Assembly (NCBI GenBank): GCA_023091665.1
Contig: JALJCQ010000030.1
Location: forward strand, 3,040,501 to 3,104,500
DNA length: 64,000 nucleotides
Direction: 5' to 3'
DNA from: Pythium myriotylum
Taxonomy: Eukaryota > Oomycota > Peronosporomycetes > Pythiales > Pythiaceae
The position numbers and the translations under genes were made by a program. This document shows, one piece after another, positions 19,281 through 29,426 of this stretch. The number at the start of each line of letters is the position of its first letter. Position 1 is the first letter of the stretch. Below the pieces are notes generated by a model. That model ran no database searches. It was not told the DNA's origin and saw nothing but the letters and a program-made list of their open reading frames with translations.

Positions 19281-20363
19281 TGACATACCCAGGTACCCGG
19301 TGATCTGGAGGAGCCAAGATGTGCAGGCGGACAGTGCATTGCTTCCGAAGCATTCCTTACAGTTGAGTTCACGTGGATGGTCCCGAAAGCCGCTTGCTGA
19401 ACCTCCGGAATACACTCCCACCAGTTGTTGATCCTCGGGTGCGAACGGAACGTGCTAGATGAAGATGGGCTACATATACACTGTAAGCGGCGCAGCAGAT
19501 GGTTTCACGTGGCATTTACTCGATAGATTGGTAACGAAACTACAGTACGATAACGACACTCAAATGGAACCGGGGCATCAGGGATGGCATCTTCTCCGCC
19601 ATCAACCGGTCATCCTCTAGATGAGATAAGGCTAATGAACATTCCTACAAGGAACTGTTCTGATGGATTCGAATATTACTTTGAGCGCAAGATGCTGTTC
19701 TCTTGTTCTCCGCAGAGGACTGGCGTTGATACCCATACCGGTAGACTGTGCCAAGTGCGCCAGCCTTCTGTTTCGTCAACCTCTTCATAGCCGGTGCTAC
19801 AAGCTACGTAAGCGAAGCCACTTACATGTCTGTGGATTCGAATGGAACACACCGAGAAGTCACCAGATGCAGCGGGCAAATTGTGGCGCCACCGGCTCGT
19901 CGATCGTGTGTGGTGGCCTGTTCCTGGCATCTGCGCGCTCGCTTTGTGAGACTTTCCAAGGTTTACGGTCCGTCATGATCCTGGCGGTCGCAGTCGCCAC
20001 ATCGATATATTTTTATTGGTACAGCCATGATGCTGAACGTGGAAATAATTCTATGGTATGCCTTACCCTTCGAAGATAGCTTCGTCAAAGTGGCTTACGG
20101 ATTCATGATTGAAGATATGAAATATGCCGTGATCGTTGTAGGGTTATGGCAGGGCTCATCGAGACTTGTGTGTGTCTTGCAGTCGGAGTATCAACAACCT
20201 TTTCTAAAGGAAGCTGGTGAGACGACCATTCATACGGACAAAAGTCTGCAAATTTAGCGATCGTTCATTGCTGGGCTAAGGATGGTTGTGTCGACAGGAC
20301 CACTCAGACACAACGCTTTCGCTGACCATTGAATTGCTGGGAGCGAATAACCACACTATCCAC

Positions 20364-20455
20364 GAGCTCTATATCCAGCTGACAGGACGATCCCACAAGA
20401 TCGTTTGGGTGGTTTTGGTTTGAATGGCCTTTCGACGGACTCAGTCTCATGCTTC
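20364..20455 (+). repeat. dispersed ~95 bp repeat, copy 2
   Basis: Same-strand partner of 19187-19280, with scattered substitutions. GGTGGTTTTGGTTTGAATGG is the best-conserved part. No coding capacity is evident. Confidence 0.65.
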
Positions 20456-21414
20456 CGAATTTACTGGTTGTCACAGAAAAGCTAGGAAAATGTCTCATTG
20501 TCTGCATTGCCCGCACTCGCATCGTCCAAATGCAGACAACGATCCATTCGCCCAAATTACCTAAACAAGGTCAAGTTGGATAATTTTTGTTTGCAAAACC
20601 CCTGGTACGCATCTACACCCCGCTTGCACTGTAGATGATCTCGAGCTGCTAATCAGAGACAGAACATATGGCGTGGCAGATAGCTCCAAGAGAAGTTACT
20701 CGATGGGGCGGCAACTTCACGCCGGAACTCGGCATCAATTCAGAGGTGTTTCCCTTCTCTCCAACACAATCCTCTGAGTCTCAATCCATACTCACGGTAA
20801 CGATCATCGACACACGAACTTCTTGACGAATCAAATACAAATTTGCTTGAAGAAGACGAATTGTTGCGGATGTAGATGTGGTACATGAATGACTGTGAGA
20901 GCGGCAACAGTTCGTTGCCACTCGGAAACGGTTCAAGTGGATCTAGAATTTAGATCCAGCACTAACACGCGGCTTTGAGCGAAGGATACAGTTAATGCTT
21001 GCATAGTCGTGAAATAACAACGACCGCTTTTTTGGATGAGTTTACCAAGGTCGTTCCAACGATCTCATCAGCAATATCCTCCATCTGCAAGAAAACGCAA
21101 CCATGCTATTATACCCCCACTACAGCTGGTAGAAATATCTGGGTATCGCTACAGAAAGTTCAAAGTCACCACCCGTTCCCTCGGTTTCTTCTGCCGTTGA
21201 GCGGTCCAGCAGTAGCTGGTTCATTGCAATGGCTCGAATTTGGTCCCGAATTATGGTTTCAATTTGAAAGATCCAGATCTGTTGAAGTTTGAAGGTGGAA
21301 TTGCGACTCGTGGGTAAGAGCGATTCGTAGTATCAATCCACAACGTCTGGCGGTGAAACACAGTCAACATCAACACGGTCTATGAGAGTGCACCCCGAGA
21401 AGCCTTCATCTCAA

Positions 21415-21431
21415 GTTCATTCTGCAATTTG
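21415..21431 (+). promoter_or_regulatory. initiator element of HTP8
   Basis: GTTCATTCTGCAATTTG, 72 bp before the ATG. It is close to the oomycete consensus core CATTYYNCAWTTT. Confidence 0.6.
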
Positions 21432-21503
21432 CTCAGCGACACTCAGCCGCCACCACAACCACCAGCCCCTCTCACCCTTCCATTCCCTCCGACCACGATC
21501 ACT

Positions 21504-22274
21504 ATGGTCTCCGTTATTGCGCTCCTAGCCTCTGCGACCCTCGCATTCGTTGGTTCTGCAGACGCCCAGTCGGTCGTTGCCCCTGTTGCCATCAAAGTGC
21601 CGACCACCACCGGCCTCTACTTCCGCCCACCAGCCAACCTCACGTCGGGTGATCCAACCAACAAGGATGCCAGTTTCCGTCGCTCGCCGTGCCCGGCTAT
21701 CAACACCCTCGCCAACCACGGATACCTCCCACGTGACGGCAAGAATATCACCAACTCGCAGCTCCGTGACGTGGTCATGGACAAGTACAACCTGGATCTG
21801 GCGTTGGCGTCGCTACTGGTGGGCGTCTTCCCAGCGACATTTGACCTCAATTATCTTGGCACGCACAACCTCGTGGAGCACGACGCGTCCCTCGTCCGTG
21901 CTGATGTCCAGTTCGAAAAGGACACGTCGAAGATCGACGACGCGCTGCTTCAAGACGTGCTCAAGCGTGCTGACAGCAAAGGCCAGTTCACGGTTGAGAC
22001 GCTTGGCCAGCTGCGCAAGGAGCGTCTAACCACATGCAAAGCAAAGAACCCGGCGTGCACTTTCGGGAAGCAGCAGGTGACCCTGGCATTCGGCGAGACG
22101 TCCTTTATCCTTAACGGCTTCGGCAACGGCGAGACGGTGGATAAAGCGACACTGAGTTCGTTCTTGAAGGACGAGAGGTTCCCTGCAGGCTATAAGAAGC
22201 CGGCAACGCAATTGACGCAGGCGAGACTTGGTGCGACGTCCGTCAAGGTGCAAGCCGTTGCGAATGCTGCGTAA
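21504..22274 (+). CDS. short secreted heme-thiolate peroxidase (HTP8)
   Basis: A 256-residue HTP with signal peptide about 1-21 (ADA-Q), Cys63 ligand (RRSPCPAINTLANHG), EHD at 125-127 (then ASLVRAD) and Glu198 in LAFGET. The Cys pair is present (CKAKNPAC). Two residues are missing after NGFGNG compared with HTP1. It belongs to the HTP1-HTP7 subgroup but is more diverged, so it is probably an older duplicate that escaped homogenisation. The ATG at 21504 begins the signal peptide; the in-frame upstream extension is Pro-rich leader. Confidence 0.9.
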   Translation: MVSVIALLASATLAFVGSADAQSVVAPVAIKVPTTTGLYFRPPANLTSGDPTNKDASFRRSPCPAINTLANHGYLPRDGKNITNSQLRDVVMDKYNLDLALASLLVGVFPATFDLNYLGTHNLVEHDASLVRADVQFEKDTSKIDDALLQDVLKRADSKGQFTVETLGQLRKERLTTCKAKNPACTFGKQQVTLAFGETSFILNGFGNGETVDKATLSSFLKDERFPAGYKKPATQLTQARLGATSVKVQAVANAA

Positions 22275-22429
22275 ATCTCTGCCAGAACTGAGCAGTTCGG
22301 CTTTGTTGTGTCTGACTCTAGTGAACCACATAAACAAAAATGATGTGTTGAACTCGGTAAATTTTGAATCTCGATAATACTTAGCGAACACGGTGTGAGC
22401 TTGACTCACCGTTCGATGAATAGCCGGCG

Positions 22430-22666
22430 CTAACAACCGGCAGAGCAGTACTGGTGGTTGCGGTTGCACTCGGTTCGACAGACCGTGAAGAACTGCCTGT
22501 CGGTCGTGAGCTCCTCCTTGCAGCCACTCTTGCACTCACCCAGCGTCAAATCGCAGTTGACCTTGCACGTTTCGGTGGATTCGCTAACCACGCTGATCCT
22601 ACTGGCTGCCGACTGCGACACGAGCGCACCAATTGCGAGAGCGACAAGCGAGAGCGAGCGGACCAT
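22430..22666 (-). CDS. small secreted protein with two C-x3-C-x6-C-x3-C modules
   Basis: This 78-residue protein has a clear signal peptide (residues 1-22, LVALAIGALVSQSAA) and a mature part of about 56 residues with eight cysteines. They form two identical modules, C-x3-C-x6-C-x3-C, separated by 13 residues. The C-x3-C pairs recall the alpha-hairpinin fold (two helices bridged by two disulfides), so two tandem hairpins are plausible. I do not recognise a named family. The ATG at 22666 was chosen because it starts the signal peptide; the open frame upstream is non-coding in character. It converges with HTP8 and is the only non-HTP small gene within the array. An effector or antimicrobial-like role is only a guess. 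Confidence 0.65.
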   Translation of the reverse strand: MVRSLSLVALAIGALVSQSAASRISVVSESTETCKVNCDLTLGECKSGCKEELTTDRQFFTVCRTECNRNHQYCSAGC

Positions 22667-23168
22667 TACGGAGCTCGGGTGCCTGTCCAGAACGAAAGAG
22701 AAACGACGTGCTGTTAGCCCACGATGGCTTCGGCGATGCGTGGGCGGCTGTGGCTCCGTTGGGACACCAGAGGGTGCGCCACGGGACGACAAGAGCGTAC
22801 CGGAGACCTTGTCGGGCGAGATTCGAAATGACCAGAACGAGAGAGCCTTCTAATTAGAAGTTTGGCGTGGACCACCTCCATGGAGAAAATGGGTTTTAGC
22901 CAATCGTCGCTATCGACCGTGAGATTGTCAAGGAGTCAGAAGTGAAGCCATCAGCTTCTCCACCGGAACCAGGGGCACAGTCAACATGGCAAACGATGTT
23001 CAACAGTGCAAAAAACAATTCCAAAGGCACATCGCATCGAGACAAGCACTCGATCAAAGGTCATTTCCGATATCGATCGCGAGCCATTTCGTCCCAGAAC
23101 ATGATTATCTATTATTTCCTTATAAGCGAAGCGAAGTGAAGTAATGTGGAGTACAGCAACACCCGCGC
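22667..23168. other. intergenic region upstream of the cysteine-rich gene and downstream of HTP9
   Basis: No gene recognised. 23080-23150 is AT-rich and contains AGCGAAGCGAAGTGAAG near the presumed 3' end of HTP9. Confidence 0.5.
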
Positions 23169-23903
23169 TTACTGGAAAGGAGCCAGCGCCTGGATCTTGG
23201 CCATCGTAGCGAGCAGCTCCGGCAGGTTCACCTGCGACGACGGCTTGACGTAGTTGGCCGGGATGCGCTCATCCACGAAGAACGACGTCGCAAACTCGAC
23301 CGAGACCGACTCGTCGTTGGCACCACCGAGACCATGAAGCAAGAGACCCGCCTCACCGAACGCGAGGAAACGCTGCTTGGGACCGAAGTCGCAGCCCGTC
23401 GGCTTGGCCTTGCAGCGGTCCATGCGGTCCTTGCGAGCCTGCGCCAGCTCGAGCACGCCCAGCTTGCCGTCCTTGGCACGGCCCACGAGGTCCGTCCAGA
23501 GCTCGTTGTCGAGCGCCGACGGGTCCTTCTTGTAGTACGAGTCGGCGTGGGCGAGCGAGGCGTCGTGCTCGATGAGGTTGTGCTGGCCGAGGTCGGCGAG
23601 TGAGACGACCTCCGGGATGTTGTTGACGAGAAGAGCGATGACGTCCGGGCCGATGTTGTAGGCGGACTTGAGCGCCTGGGAGAACATGTCGCGCGTGATG
23701 GCCTTGCCGTCGCGCGGGAGGATGCCGTGGTTGGCGAGGGCGTTGAGCGCCGGGCAGGGCGAGCGCGTGTAGGCAGCCGTGGTGCCTGGGACGCCGGAGA
23801 CGTCGGCGCCTGTGGGGCGGAAGTACTCTCCGGTGGCGAGGCCCTGGGCGGCGCCGGTGAAGGCGACGGTGGCGACAGCGAGCGTGGTGAAGACCGAGAC
23901 CAT
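23169..23903 (-). CDS. short secreted heme-thiolate peroxidase (HTP9)
   Basis: A 244-residue HTP of a distinct subgroup. Signal peptide about 1-20; Cys50 ligand (TRSPCPALNALANHG); EHD at 112-114; Glu184 in LAFGEAGLLL. The Cys pair is C-x6-C (CKAKPTGC). The DGK after NHGILPR is conserved, but the NIT sequon is replaced by AIT. It forms an inverted pair with HTP10; the proteins differ at only two positions (T/P near residue 24 and A/L near the end). The MVS ATG at 23903 was chosen over the long upstream extension, which passes through the (GT)n leader and promoter. Confidence 0.9.
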   Translation of the reverse strand: MVSVFTTLAVATVAFTGAAQGLATGEYFRPTGADVSGVPGTTAAYTRSPCPALNALANHGILPRDGKAITRDMFSQALKSAYNIGPDVIALLVNNIPEVVSLADLGQHNLIEHDASLAHADSYYKKDPSALDNELWTDLVGRAKDGKLGVLELAQARKDRMDRCKAKPTGCDFGPKQRFLAFGEAGLLLHGLGGANDESVSVEFATSFFVDERIPANYVKPSSQVNLPELLATMAKIQALAPFQ

Positions 23904-23916
23904 GGTGTTTGATGGG

Positions 23917-23939
23917 GTGTGTGTGTGTGTGTGTGTGTG
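23917..23939. repeat. (GT)n microsatellite in the HTP9 leader
   Basis: An uninterrupted GT run of about 23 bp (CA on the coding strand) between initiator and ATG. The corresponding stretch of HTP10 is interrupted (CCCACACCCACACCC). Confidence 0.85.
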
Positions 23940-23974
23940 GAGCTGGTGAGGTTGTAGACTTGTGCGTCGGAGTG

Positions 23975-23993
23975 CAAAAGTTGGAATGAGAGC
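23975..23993 (-). promoter_or_regulatory. initiator element of HTP9
   Basis: On the minus strand this reads GCTCTCATTCCAACTTTTG, 71 bp before the ATG. Confidence 0.6.
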
Positions 23994-24015
23994 TTCAGCG
24001 CCGCTTCCGGTGGTC

Positions 24016-25651
24016 TCAATAGCGTCGTGAGATGGAGTCAACAACAATTCACTCGTGGCACCAGGGAATACCTGGTGTGAATCACTGACCCTGTGACCAG
24101 GACACCCACCTTCCACGAATCCATCTGTAGCGTCTTCGTTGTCGGCCATTCCATCAGAGTGTACGAACGACTGGATTTGGCTGCGGGCAGGGGGATCAAA
24201 AGTCGTGGCTGCAAGTCCCGTTTCCTTCCCGTCCACTTAAAAGAAGTGTCGATCGACGACGCGCCTCAGCATCGGACCTTCTCGTCGAAGACGAGTCGTC
24301 TTACACAACTGGTGACAACATAGCCGGTGTGTAACGGGGCCTGGTCTCAGTTGTGGTTGTTTAGGTTTACTGGTTTGTGCCGGTAACGTCCGGATTATCT
24401 GGTAGTTCGGCTCTTCCGCATCATCCACCATGGAGTTGGAGTCCATCGAACCATTGGATTTAAGCTTGCATTGAAGCAGACAGTGCCAGGTATTCGGTCC
24501 AAGGATGGCACCGGGCTGCCACTTTGGCGCCTTTCGGTGGGTGACTCTTCATCCGTGTCATCAAGAGTTGTGCACCTGAAACCAAAGGCACAAAAGTGCA
24601 AGTTTTCAGGTTTTAGCAGGTTCTACACCGAGCCTCTCCAGCTATTAGGATTCACCCTTGTTGAACTCAATAGACTTCATTTGCATCATCATCATGAAGT
24701 TTTCAGGTTGTCCAAAGCCAGTAACTCTGGAGCGCTCGGAGTTAGACTAAAAACTCGAGTAAGTCTTGCAATGCTGCTGAATTCTCGGCGTATATTCCAT
24801 GTAGCATTAGTTTGGGAAAACTTTGAAGAGACAGCGCCCTCCAGCTTCGGGGCCATCGTCCCCCAATCGTCCAATTTGGTGTAGACGGTTGCATGTCACA
24901 GCCAACGCCTTCACTGGATATGTAGGCGGCGATTACGGCAAGAAAGCCGCAACCGTGATCATCGTCTCGTTCGAGTGGCTTGTTGTACTTTTGCTATCGC
25001 GCCCTTCCATTGCATGGCTCTGAGTTTCCATGCAAACCAAATCACGTGCAGCCCAGCGCCAAAGGATTAGTATGATGCAGCATGTGACAGGTACACAGTA
25101 ATAGTGCATGAGATTTGTAGTCCAAAGACATAGCGGTATGCCACACAGAACTCCAGTTTCTGGTCATCGACCGAGTTGCAGTGTCCAGTTCCAGGATGCA
25201 CGAGGGCACACTCGACAACGTCAACACGGAGCGATTACATCACTAAAGTCACGTCTTCCCGACGAAACTCCTTCGCACCGGCTTTGCATGTCCTCGGGAA
25301 TAACACAAGTGAACAGAGTCGTGCCGCGATGTACATAAATGCGCCGCCTGGCGCCCTCCGGGTCATACATGCTGTGGTGCTAACGCCGCAAGTAATGCCG
25401 CAGCACAAGGCTGTGGTTCTCGCTCCTGCGAGGCAACTGGACTTCCAGCCACAAGTAATACCCGGGCTCAAGAAAGAACCGCCTCAGGTTCCTTCACCGT
25501 CCGGTGCGACAACGGGAAGGTCTCGGGAATTTGGCGTTGGTTCACCACGCAAAAATCGTGACTGCCAGACCTCGTTGAGGCAGACATCACCTACGCGACT
25601 TTCCCACGACGGCTATCAGGTCCACAATCGGTCCGCCCACGGCTTGCACGT
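24016..25651. other. spacer between HTP9 and HTP10
   Basis: About 1.6 kb between divergent paralogues, outside the repeat arms. Open frames of up to 137 codons (24471-24884) show no recognised features. No RNA gene was seen. Confidence 0.5.
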
Positions 25652-25673
25652 GACCACCGGAAGCGGCGCTGAA

Positions 25674-25692
25674 GCTCTCATTCCAACTTTTG
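25674..25692 (+). promoter_or_regulatory. initiator element of HTP10
   Basis: GCTCTCATTCCAACTTTTG, identical to that of HTP9. Confidence 0.6.
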
Positions 25693-25761
25693 CACTCCGA
25701 CGCACAAGTCTACAACCTCACCAGCTCCACACCCACCCACACCCACACCCCATCAAACACC

Positions 25762-26496
25762 ATGGTCTCGGTCTTCACCACGCTCGCTGTCGCCACCGTC
25801 GCCTTCACCGGCGCCGCCCAGGGCCTCGCCCCCGGAGAGTACTTCCGCCCCACAGGCGCCGACGTCTCCGGCGTCCCAGGCACCACGGCTGCCTACACGC
25901 GCTCGCCCTGCCCGGCGCTCAACGCCCTCGCCAACCACGGCATCCTCCCGCGCGACGGCAAGGCCATCACGCGCGACATGTTCTCCCAGGCGCTCAAGTC
26001 CGCCTACAACATCGGCCCGGACGTCATCGCTCTTCTCGTCAACAACATCCCGGAGGTCGTCTCACTCGCCGACCTCGGCCAGCACAACCTCATCGAGCAC
26101 GACGCCTCGCTCGCCCACGCCGACTCGTACTACAAGAAGGACCCGTCGGCGCTCGACAACGAGCTCTGGACGGACCTCGTGGGCCGTGCCAAGGACGGCA
26201 AGCTGGGCGTGCTCGAGCTGGCGCAGGCTCGCAAGGACCGCATGGACCGCTGCAAGGCCAAGCCGACGGGCTGCGACTTCGGTCCCAAGCAGCGTTTCCT
26301 CGCGTTCGGTGAGGCGGGTCTCTTGCTTCATGGTCTCGGTGGTGCCAACGACGAGTCGGTCTCGGTCGAGTTTGCGACGTCGTTCTTCGTGGATGAGCGC
26401 ATCCCGGCCAACTACGTCAAGCCGTCGTCGCAGGTGAACCTGCCGGAGCTGCTCGCTACGATGGCCAAGATCCAATTGCTGGCCCCATTCCAGTAG
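25762..26496 (+). CDS. short secreted heme-thiolate peroxidase (HTP10)
   Basis: A 244-residue HTP almost identical to HTP9: signal peptide 1-20, Cys50, EHD 112-114, Glu184, Cys pair present. It reads away from HTP9 across a 1.86 kb interval. The two coding sequences show very few differences even at silent sites, so the pair arose recently or is being homogenised. The mature N-terminus reads LAPGEYFRPTG, where HTP9 has LATGEYFRPTG. Start at the MVS ATG in CACCATGG context. Confidence 0.9.
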   Translation: MVSVFTTLAVATVAFTGAAQGLAPGEYFRPTGADVSGVPGTTAAYTRSPCPALNALANHGILPRDGKAITRDMFSQALKSAYNIGPDVIALLVNNIPEVVSLADLGQHNLIEHDASLAHADSYYKKDPSALDNELWTDLVGRAKDGKLGVLELAQARKDRMDRCKAKPTGCDFGPKQRFLAFGEAGLLLHGLGGANDESVSVEFATSFFVDERIPANYVKPSSQVNLPELLATMAKIQLLAPFQ

Positions 26497-27350
26497 GCGA
26501 GCCAACCTTGACTATTCTGAAATGCAATTATTCTTGAACTCGCCCAGCATGACTCATGCCGACGGAGTGTTGTAGCCTAATGGAGCATTCGCCGAGCGTG
26601 ATCGTTAGCGCCTGAATGCAAATCCGATGATCCACTCGGATCAAGTCGCAAACTCCCCGTCATCACACCCCAACGCTTCTTGAGATGTGGTGACAATGGA
26701 GGCTGCATTAAATGCTGCACCCCACAAAATTTGTGGGGTGCAGCAGACGGTCTCACGTCTTGTCAGATAGTCGGTTCTCATGTCCACAGGACCTTCGATA
26801 GGTGAAGTCACATGGCGAGCTCGATCCTGTTTCGAGAACATCACCAAGCGGAAAAAACTGCCACTTGTGATACTTTGTCAAAGTGGGTCGAGTGTCACAT
26901 ATCGTTGTCTCGCCACTTGCCGGACCTCTATAATCGCATGTTGCACGGTCACGCAGCCAATCGCTCGTTTGTTCATTGGGTTAATCAGACTCTGGAAAAA
27001 GATATGCACCGCCGATTAATAATGTAGCCACTACAGGATCGAAGGAATCACACCCCTGTGGCCATGATTGTCGGGGAGTTAACGGCGTAATGATGAGTCC
27101 GCACAACACTAGCGCTGCCGCCGAAGGTCCATTTTCAATGGAGTTATTGTCCCATTGTTGCGACGAGACCCCCGGGTACTCATCGATGTGGGTGACTGCG
27201 TTGTTGATGAAACGATGGGTGCTTCGTAGAAAGGATCTGTTTACTGCAAGAGACTGAGGCCCCGACAGCATTGATGGATTCGGTGGTCCAGGGACCGCCC
27301 GTATCTTTGCGCAGCGCCCAGTGCTCTCTCAGGAGCGAACGGGAACTCGA
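26497..27350. other. intergenic region HTP10-HTP11
   Basis: Contains a small hairpin near 26718-26745 (TGCTGCACCCCACAAAATTT with its inverse directly after) and a variant of the shared cis-element (TTCGGTGGTCCA, 27279-27290) about 120 bp upstream of HTP11. No gene recognised. Confidence 0.5.
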
Positions 27351-27368
27351 GTCTCACTTTCAAACTTG
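27351..27368 (+). promoter_or_regulatory. initiator element of HTP11
   Basis: GTCTCACTTTCAAACTTG, a variant with CACTT for CATTC, 43 bp before the ATG. Confidence 0.5.
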
Positions 27369-27411
27369 CCAGCTCCCTCTCAAGTTCTTCACCTCTCCCC
27401 CAACCTTCGCA

Positions 27412-28170
27412 ATGGTCTCATTCGCTTCGATCTTCGCTGCCTGCGTCGCTGCGGCTGCCACGAGCGTCTCCGCTGATTTCCTGTCGGACCTCCCCGTCGG
27501 CGTGTACTTCCGTCCGGAAGGACCCATTGTCTCAGCCGCGCCCAACACGACCGCTCCTTTCAGACGCGCGCCATGCCCGTTCCTCAATTCGCTCGCAAAT
27601 CACGGTTACCTGCCGCGCGATGGCAAGAATGTCTCGAGGAGCACGCTTCGTGACGTCATCGTATCGAAGATGAACCTCGATCCGGCGTTTGTTAACATTA
27701 TGCTTGGCCCGATTCCGACCGAAATCTTCGACATGAACGTGTTGGGCACCCACGGACTCGCCGAGCATGACGCGTCGCTGGTGCGCGCGGATTCTTACTT
27801 CGGATTTGATCCAGTGCGCATTGACCCGCTGCTTGTGGCGGACGTGCTCACGCGCGGTGATGGCCAGACTTACTCTATTAAGGAATTGGGCGAGCTTCGA
27901 CGCGACCGCCTGGCAAACTGTCTCGCGACAAACCCCCAGTGCTCCTTCACCCAGCGCGACGCCACGATTTCTTTTGGCGAAGCGGCCATGATCGCAGACG
28001 TTTTGAGTGGCAACAAGAACTCGACCATTTCAAAGGCCCACCTCAAGTCTTTCCTGGTGGAGGAGCGTTTCCCGGCTGACTTCGTCAAGTCCCCAACGGT
28101 TGTGACCGCCGCGCAGATCACCGCGACATCAACCAAGATCGTCGAGGCGGCCTCGACGCCAAAGGCATAA
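27412..28170 (+). CDS. short secreted heme-thiolate peroxidase (HTP11)
   Basis: A 252-residue, more diverged HTP. Signal peptide about 1-21; Cys55 ligand in RRAPCPFLNSLANHG (Phe after PCP is unusual here); EHD at 118-120; Glu190 in ISFGEAAM. The Cys pair is kept (CLATNPQC). The NIT sequon becomes NVS. The loop after the Glu (DVLSGNKNSTISKAHLKSF) differs from all others, as does the C-terminus (ASTPKA). The changes near the distal pocket may alter substrate choice. It opens a run of five plus-strand genes, HTP11-HTP15. Start at the MVS ATG. Confidence 0.9.
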   Translation: MVSFASIFAACVAAAATSVSADFLSDLPVGVYFRPEGPIVSAAPNTTAPFRRAPCPFLNSLANHGYLPRDGKNVSRSTLRDVIVSKMNLDPAFVNIMLGPIPTEIFDMNVLGTHGLAEHDASLVRADSYFGFDPVRIDPLLVADVLTRGDGQTYSIKELGELRRDRLANCLATNPQCSFTQRDATISFGEAAMIADVLSGNKNSTISKAHLKSFLVEERFPADFVKSPTVVTAAQITATSTKIVEAASTPKA

Positions 28171-29372
28171 GCCACAGGACAGCTTCGTGAAGATCAGATT
28201 TTCGATCGCATGGGTATGTCGAAAAAATTGTACTCGTGGAGGTCAATTGATGATACCGATGGATTTGAAGTCTCTTGAGCACCATATCACAAAATGCAAT
28301 GTAGTCAATCAAACGATGGCTCTTCCTCCAAGCCTGACAATCCTCGTCCTCGCACTTCGGTCGGTTAACATAATGTTCAGTGGAGTGGCTAGAAAACACC
28401 TCTAGGATGTCCGGTTTTTCATGGAGGTAATCGTCTCGGATCGCCTTGCAGAGATTATCAATATCACTGACACACTCAGATGACAATGATGCTGTCTGGA
28501 TGCCTGGGTACGCACAACGAGTTGCTGATTCCACTGAGTCGCTGGAACCACACCTTTCGCACCATCTTTCTAGTCACAATGCAGTTGTTCTGAATTCTGG
28601 GTTGCTGTCGGTGCCTCTGCACATTGCTGCAGCACGCGGTCGTCGCTAACCTGCTTGAATTACTGCCTCTTACTGTGAGTGTGGCCACAAGAAAGGCAAC
28701 CTCGAGTGAGGATTGATTCACGAATGTTCCTGAGCCTCGGAAATCGTCCGCTATAGAACACATGGATCAACTGGCTGTTCCAGCTTGTCACAGAAACCTT
28801 GATCGCATGAAAATCGAGAAGGCCAGAGTCTCAATCTCAGTATTGGGGAATACCGTTGTCTAAGTTAGAGAATGGGGCAAGCCCTCTCAACTGCTCCCAT
28901 ACGACAAACACGACTGAGACGAAACGTGAGCCGCGTCTCACCGAGCTTGAAACTAGTACACGATCAGCAGAATCGATAAATCCCTGATGTCTGAGGATAG
29001 GCGAGGAATCACGTGGAGCGACAAGGATCTGTAGGATTGAATGGTGTGGTTGCTGCAGAAGTAAATCAAGTGATTCCACCACATCAATGGCATCCATTAC
29101 GGCTTGCCCACAATCGGTCAGATTTGTCACTGTATGGATCCTTCTCAATGGCCGAGAGTGAACAATCGCCTGCATGATCGTATACTACTGCTAGGAGTCG
29201 ATCCCTCGCGAAATTTTGGTTAGTCGACAATGCGAAGTGCGTTAACTTCAATGATCTTCGAAGACTCCGACATCAACCGATCCAAGAGCGTTCCCCACCT
29301 TTTGGACCACTGGAATACCAACCGATCCTTTCAACACACTACGACGAGTTCGCGCTTTCTCGATCGCTTTGG
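28171..29372. other. intergenic region HTP11-HTP12
   Basis: About 1.2 kb with no intact gene. A short ankyrin-like stretch lies at 28607-28675 (separate entry). The open frames at 28118-28534 and 28837-29175 (minus) have no recognised domains. Confidence 0.5.
28607..28675 (+). pseudogene. possible ankyrin-repeat relic
   Basis: Reading the plus strand gives VPLHIAAARG, then, after skipping one base, VANLLELLPL. Together these match one ankyrin repeat (PLHxAAxxGHxxVVxxLL). A stop follows at once in the first frame and no neighbouring repeat is visible. It may be the remnant of a gene like the ankyrin protein at 35094-35765, or a chance match. Confidence 0.3.
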
Positions 29373-29390
29373 TTCTCATTCCGACATTTA
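29373..29390 (+). promoter_or_regulatory. initiator element of HTP12
   Basis: TTCTCATTCCGACATTTA, a very good match to the oomycete consensus, 36 bp before the ATG. Confidence 0.65.
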
Positions 29391-29426
29391 CCAAGCTCCA
29401 AGAAAGCCTCCCTCGCTCAACTCACC

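Larger units (their letters stand above)
18837..21414. other. long intergenic region between HTP7 and HTP8
   Basis: About 2.6 kb without a convincing gene. The first 360 bp belong to the inverted-repeat arm. A ~95 bp dispersed repeat occurs at 19187-19280 and 20364-20455. The remaining open frames are short and overlap on both strands. Confidence 0.5.
23169..24015 (-). repeat. HTP9/HTP10 inverted repeat, left arm
   Basis: Reverse complement of 25652-26496, covering the coding sequence, leader and promoter as far as GACCACCGGAAGCGG. Similarity stops at the stop codon on one side and just before that word on the other. Confidence 0.85.
25652..26496 (+). repeat. HTP9/HTP10 inverted repeat, right arm
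   Basis: Partner of 23169-24015, with promoter, leader and coding sequence nearly identical in inverse orientation. Confidence 0.85.

Noticed and set aside
23904..24236. Upstream extension of HTP9 with a poly-(Thr-His) stretch
   Set aside because: It is the translated microsatellite and promoter; the MVS signal peptide marks the true start.
28118..28534. Minus-strand frame of 138 codons overlapping the 3' end of HTP11
   Set aside because: It overlaps HTP11 coding sequence and has no recognisable domain.
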